Source: Cryptococcus deneoformans JEC21 (lineage: Eukaryota; Basidiomycota; Tremellomycetes; Tremellales; Cryptococcaceae). Taken from it: DNA of 64,000 nt. The DNA is taken from NCBI RefSeq assembly GCF_000091045.1, contig NC_006692.1:1104721-1168720 (forward strand), written 5' to 3'. The position numbers were made by a program, and so were the translations under genes. Of the stretch, positions 61,954-64,000 are shown piece by piece (within the stretch, counting starts at the first letter, position 1; every line of letters begins with the position of its first letter). The notes below the pieces were generated by a model. That model did no database searches and was not told the DNA's origin. It saw nothing but the letters and a program-made list of their open reading frames with translations.

Positions 61954-63294
61954 TTAAGCACCCTCCGCAGCCTTATTCCAAGGCCCGGCATCACTCAAGT
62001 TACACCCCCCAGGACATTTACACGTGCCCCCCAACTCGACTGGCAAGTTCTCCGCAGAAATGTACTCTTGCAACTCGGCCTTGTAGGATTTACCGAGGAT
62101 ATGGATTTTACGAACGGTAGCTTCGTCCAGCCAGGGTTTGATGAGGGACCAGACGGTGGAAAAGAGGTAAGGGGCGTTGATGATGAACATGTGGCCCATT
62201 GTCTCGGGCTATAGAATGGAAGTAGAGAGTTAGTTAAAAAGACGAGTCAGTCAAGTGGGGGCGGGTGGGGCAAAAAGGGTGGGGCGGCGTACGTCTAAAA
62301 AGGGTTAGTTGAGGTTGTTCGAATTCGAGATAGGAGCGAAGCTTACAGTTGTTTTGGCCAATGGTAGAGGCTGCAGAAACATAGTCCTTGACTGTTTACC
62401 CACGACGAGAATCATGATCAGCACAAACATCTTTGCATACGCGCAGACGCGTCGGACGGAAAAACAAAAAAGACTTACCCTTGTAGAAGCTAGAGATACC
62501 AGCATTGTACAAGTCCAAAATAGTACAACTAGTCTCTACAAGGTGTCCAATCTCCTCGGAACAGGCAGGGCATCGGTCCCTGAGGAACTTTTCATACTCT
62601 GAAACAAGTCGCTTGAGCTGTCTCTCCTGGGTGGTGAGCGCGTAGAGCTTGGGGATGTCGAGCTTGCCGAGCTGCTCGATGTAGACGGGACGACCCTCCC
62701 TGTCGGACTTGTGGTAGTACTGCGGGTAGTATTGCGCGACTTTTTCGTATTCGGGATAGTCAAAGCCGTTGCTAATTCGAGCATCAGGGAGTCAGTGGGG
62801 ATAAAAGTCTAGATAAAGGGGTCCATGCGAAGCGCATCCATCCTGTAAAATTGTCTCCATCCAAGCACACCCAGCATGCTCTCTTCCGCCCCACCACTCC
62901 CCGCTCCTCCTCTTCTCGCAAATTTGCAAACCATTTGGAACAGGGAAAAGAAAAGAAAACGACTCACGCAGCAATGTCGTCCGCGCCAAACTCTTTCCTC
63001 CACTTTTCATTCGCCTCCCACATGATCTTGGCCTTGGGGATATCAAACTTGCGCGCCCTCAAGAATCTCAAGAGAGTCTGGTCATCGAAACGGTCATAGC
63101 CGATACGCTGCACGAAGGCTTCCTTGTCGGCGTCGGCGGGGATGAGGCCAGAGGAGAGAAGCTCTGTTCGGAAGGCTTCGAGGGTGGATTGCTGGGCCTC
63201 TGAGCTGCGTGTGATTGTCAGCATGAGTGCGATATAAAAGTGTGCGCGCTTACAGGTGTCCCGGGTGTCCTGAGAGGAAGTCTGTAGTGGCCAT
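61954..63294 (-). CDS. SEC14: Sec14 phosphatidylinositol/phosphatidylcholine transfer protein
   Basis: Sec14 exchanges PI and PC and sustains PI4P signalling for secretion from the trans-Golgi. The start at 63294 gives [14 protein letters not shown]. The CRAL-TRIO N-terminal helices show [20 protein letters not shown] and [20 protein letters not shown]. The lipid-binding domain follows: [57 protein letters not shown], and [19 protein letters not shown] with TVRKIHILG. It ends [19 protein letters not shown], the usual Sec14 C-terminal gate. Six or so exons give about 300 aa, the normal family length. It is divergent from the Q/P-rich gene, with a 199-bp gap. Confidence 0.93.
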
Positions 63295-63493
63295 TGTAGA
63301 TATACCTTGGAATCAAATATAGAGTAGTAAAGAGATGCGTGGAATGAACAATATGACGCGCAGCGCAAAAATCGCACCAGCTAGAGTGTTACGTAACGCC
63401 ATCACACCGCCGCGATACAACGCGACAAATAAACATTCGGATCCACGCATTTCGTTCGTTTGTACGGATTATTGCACGCTATACACTTGCACC

Positions 63494-64000
63494 ATGGCTG
63501 ACTATCTCGGACGCCCCTCAGACGGAGACTCTCCATTCGCAATAGGCAACAGGGCGATGCGGGACACTTCCTCTCCACAGCCACCACAACAGCGCAACCC
63601 CGCTCCGAGGAACCAGTATCCCCAGCCACCCCAGCAGCAGGCGCAGGCGTACGGCGCCCCAGTAGGTGTTCCAGTGAGAGGATATGCTGCTTCTCCGGGA
63701 TCCGGCGGTAGAAGCGGTATGACATCTCCAGGGTCAGGGCCCAGGAGTGGGATGGTATCGCCCATTCAGGGGTCTTTCCCCCTTCAAGCACCACCACTAC
63801 AACAACAGCAGGGACAAGGGTCATACCAGCAACCTCAGAGACAATACTCTAGCCCTCCTCAACAGCAACAAGCGTTCCAACCGCAACAGTATCAACCTCG
63901 TCCTCAGTATGCGCAACCCCAACAAGTCCGTTCACTGGGTTACGGTGGTGCTCCGTCGCCGATCTCTCCGGGCACGGCATCGAGTCATCACGGGTACCCT
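63494..64000 (+). CDS. Gln/Pro-rich protein, 5' part only
   Basis: A frame open from the ATG at 63494 (CACCATGG context) to the end of the window, 169 codons with no stop. The visible part is disordered: MADYLGRPSDGDSPFAIGN, then Gln/Pro runs (QPPQQRNPAPRNQYPQPP), two related GRSGMTSPGSG / PRSGMVSPIQG segments, and further Gln-rich sequence. The downstream domain lies outside the window, so the product cannot be named. Such N-termini occur on several fungal membrane-bound cell-wall synthases and on coat proteins. Confidence 0.6.
   Translation, partial: MADYLGRPSDGDSPFAIGNRAMRDTSSPQPPQQRNPAPRNQYPQPPQQQAQAYGAPVGVPVRGYAASPGSGGRSGMTSPGSGPRSGMVSPIQGSFPLQAPPLQQQQGQGSYQQPQRQYSSPPQQQQAFQPQQYQPRPQYAQPQQVRSLGYGGAPSPISPGTASSHHGYP

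Overview
The window is eukaryotic and reads as a basidiomycete yeast chromosome segment, most likely Cryptococcus (neoformans/gattii complex or a close relative). Genes are dense and split by many roughly 50-70 bp introns with GT..AG ends and CTGAC/CTAAC branch sites just upstream of the acceptor. One gene belongs to the CAP59/CMT1 (GT69) mannosyltransferase family, which is expanded in capsule-forming Cryptococcus. A tRNA gene carries a short intron next to the anticodon. No virus, transposon, CRISPR array or bacterial operon was recognised. Species assignment is inference.

Layout. 0.3-5.4 kb: ERO1 (ER thiol oxidase), a coiled-coil/RGG protein, and a 4'-phosphopantetheinyl transferase. 5.4-9.8 kb: DDB1. 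9.8-13.8 kb: gene-poor DNA around one basic unknown protein. 13.8-17.4 kb: WEE1 mitotic-inhibitor kinase. 17.8-19.8 kb: a SIRT4-type sirtuin and tRNA-Arg(UCU). 20.9-25.7 kb: an RTA1-family membrane protein and MET10 (sulfite reductase flavoprotein). 25.9-28.7 kb: CHK1, divergent from a GNAT acetyltransferase. 28.9-31.2 kb: a small membrane ORF, mitochondrial ribosomal protein mS33 and a coiled-coil unknown. 31.8-36.8 kb: a mucin-like single-pass membrane protein and a long intronless lineage-type protein. 37.1-40.5 kb: a BAX-inhibitor-1 family protein and a nuclear-looking unknown. 40.5-44.0 kb: gene-poor. 44.0-50.0 kb: PSO2/SNM1, YAR1 and the CAP59-family enzyme. 50.3-58.0 kb: an F-box protein, a FIT/SCS3 lipid-droplet protein and AP180. 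58.0-60.3 kb: unresolved. 60.3-64.0 kb: a DUF7137-like membrane protein, SEC14 and the 5' end of a Q/P-rich protein that runs off the window.

Four genes belong to DNA-damage or cell-cycle control (DDB1, WEE1, CHK1, PSO2). Others cover ER redox and lipid handling (ERO1, FIT, BI-1, RTA1, SEC14), endocytosis (AP180) and cell surface biosynthesis (CAP59 family). There is no obvious pathway cluster. Coding models were built by hand from splice signals and family motifs. Outer CDS coordinates are therefore firmer than internal exon borders, and each CDS span includes its introns. No clear new biological system was found. The best leads are an 8-nt micro-exon and an altered zinc site in the sirtuin, a tandem array of Ark/Prk-type motifs in AP180, recurrent TCACGTGA sites in divergent promoters, and a stop-codon-only last exon in MET10.
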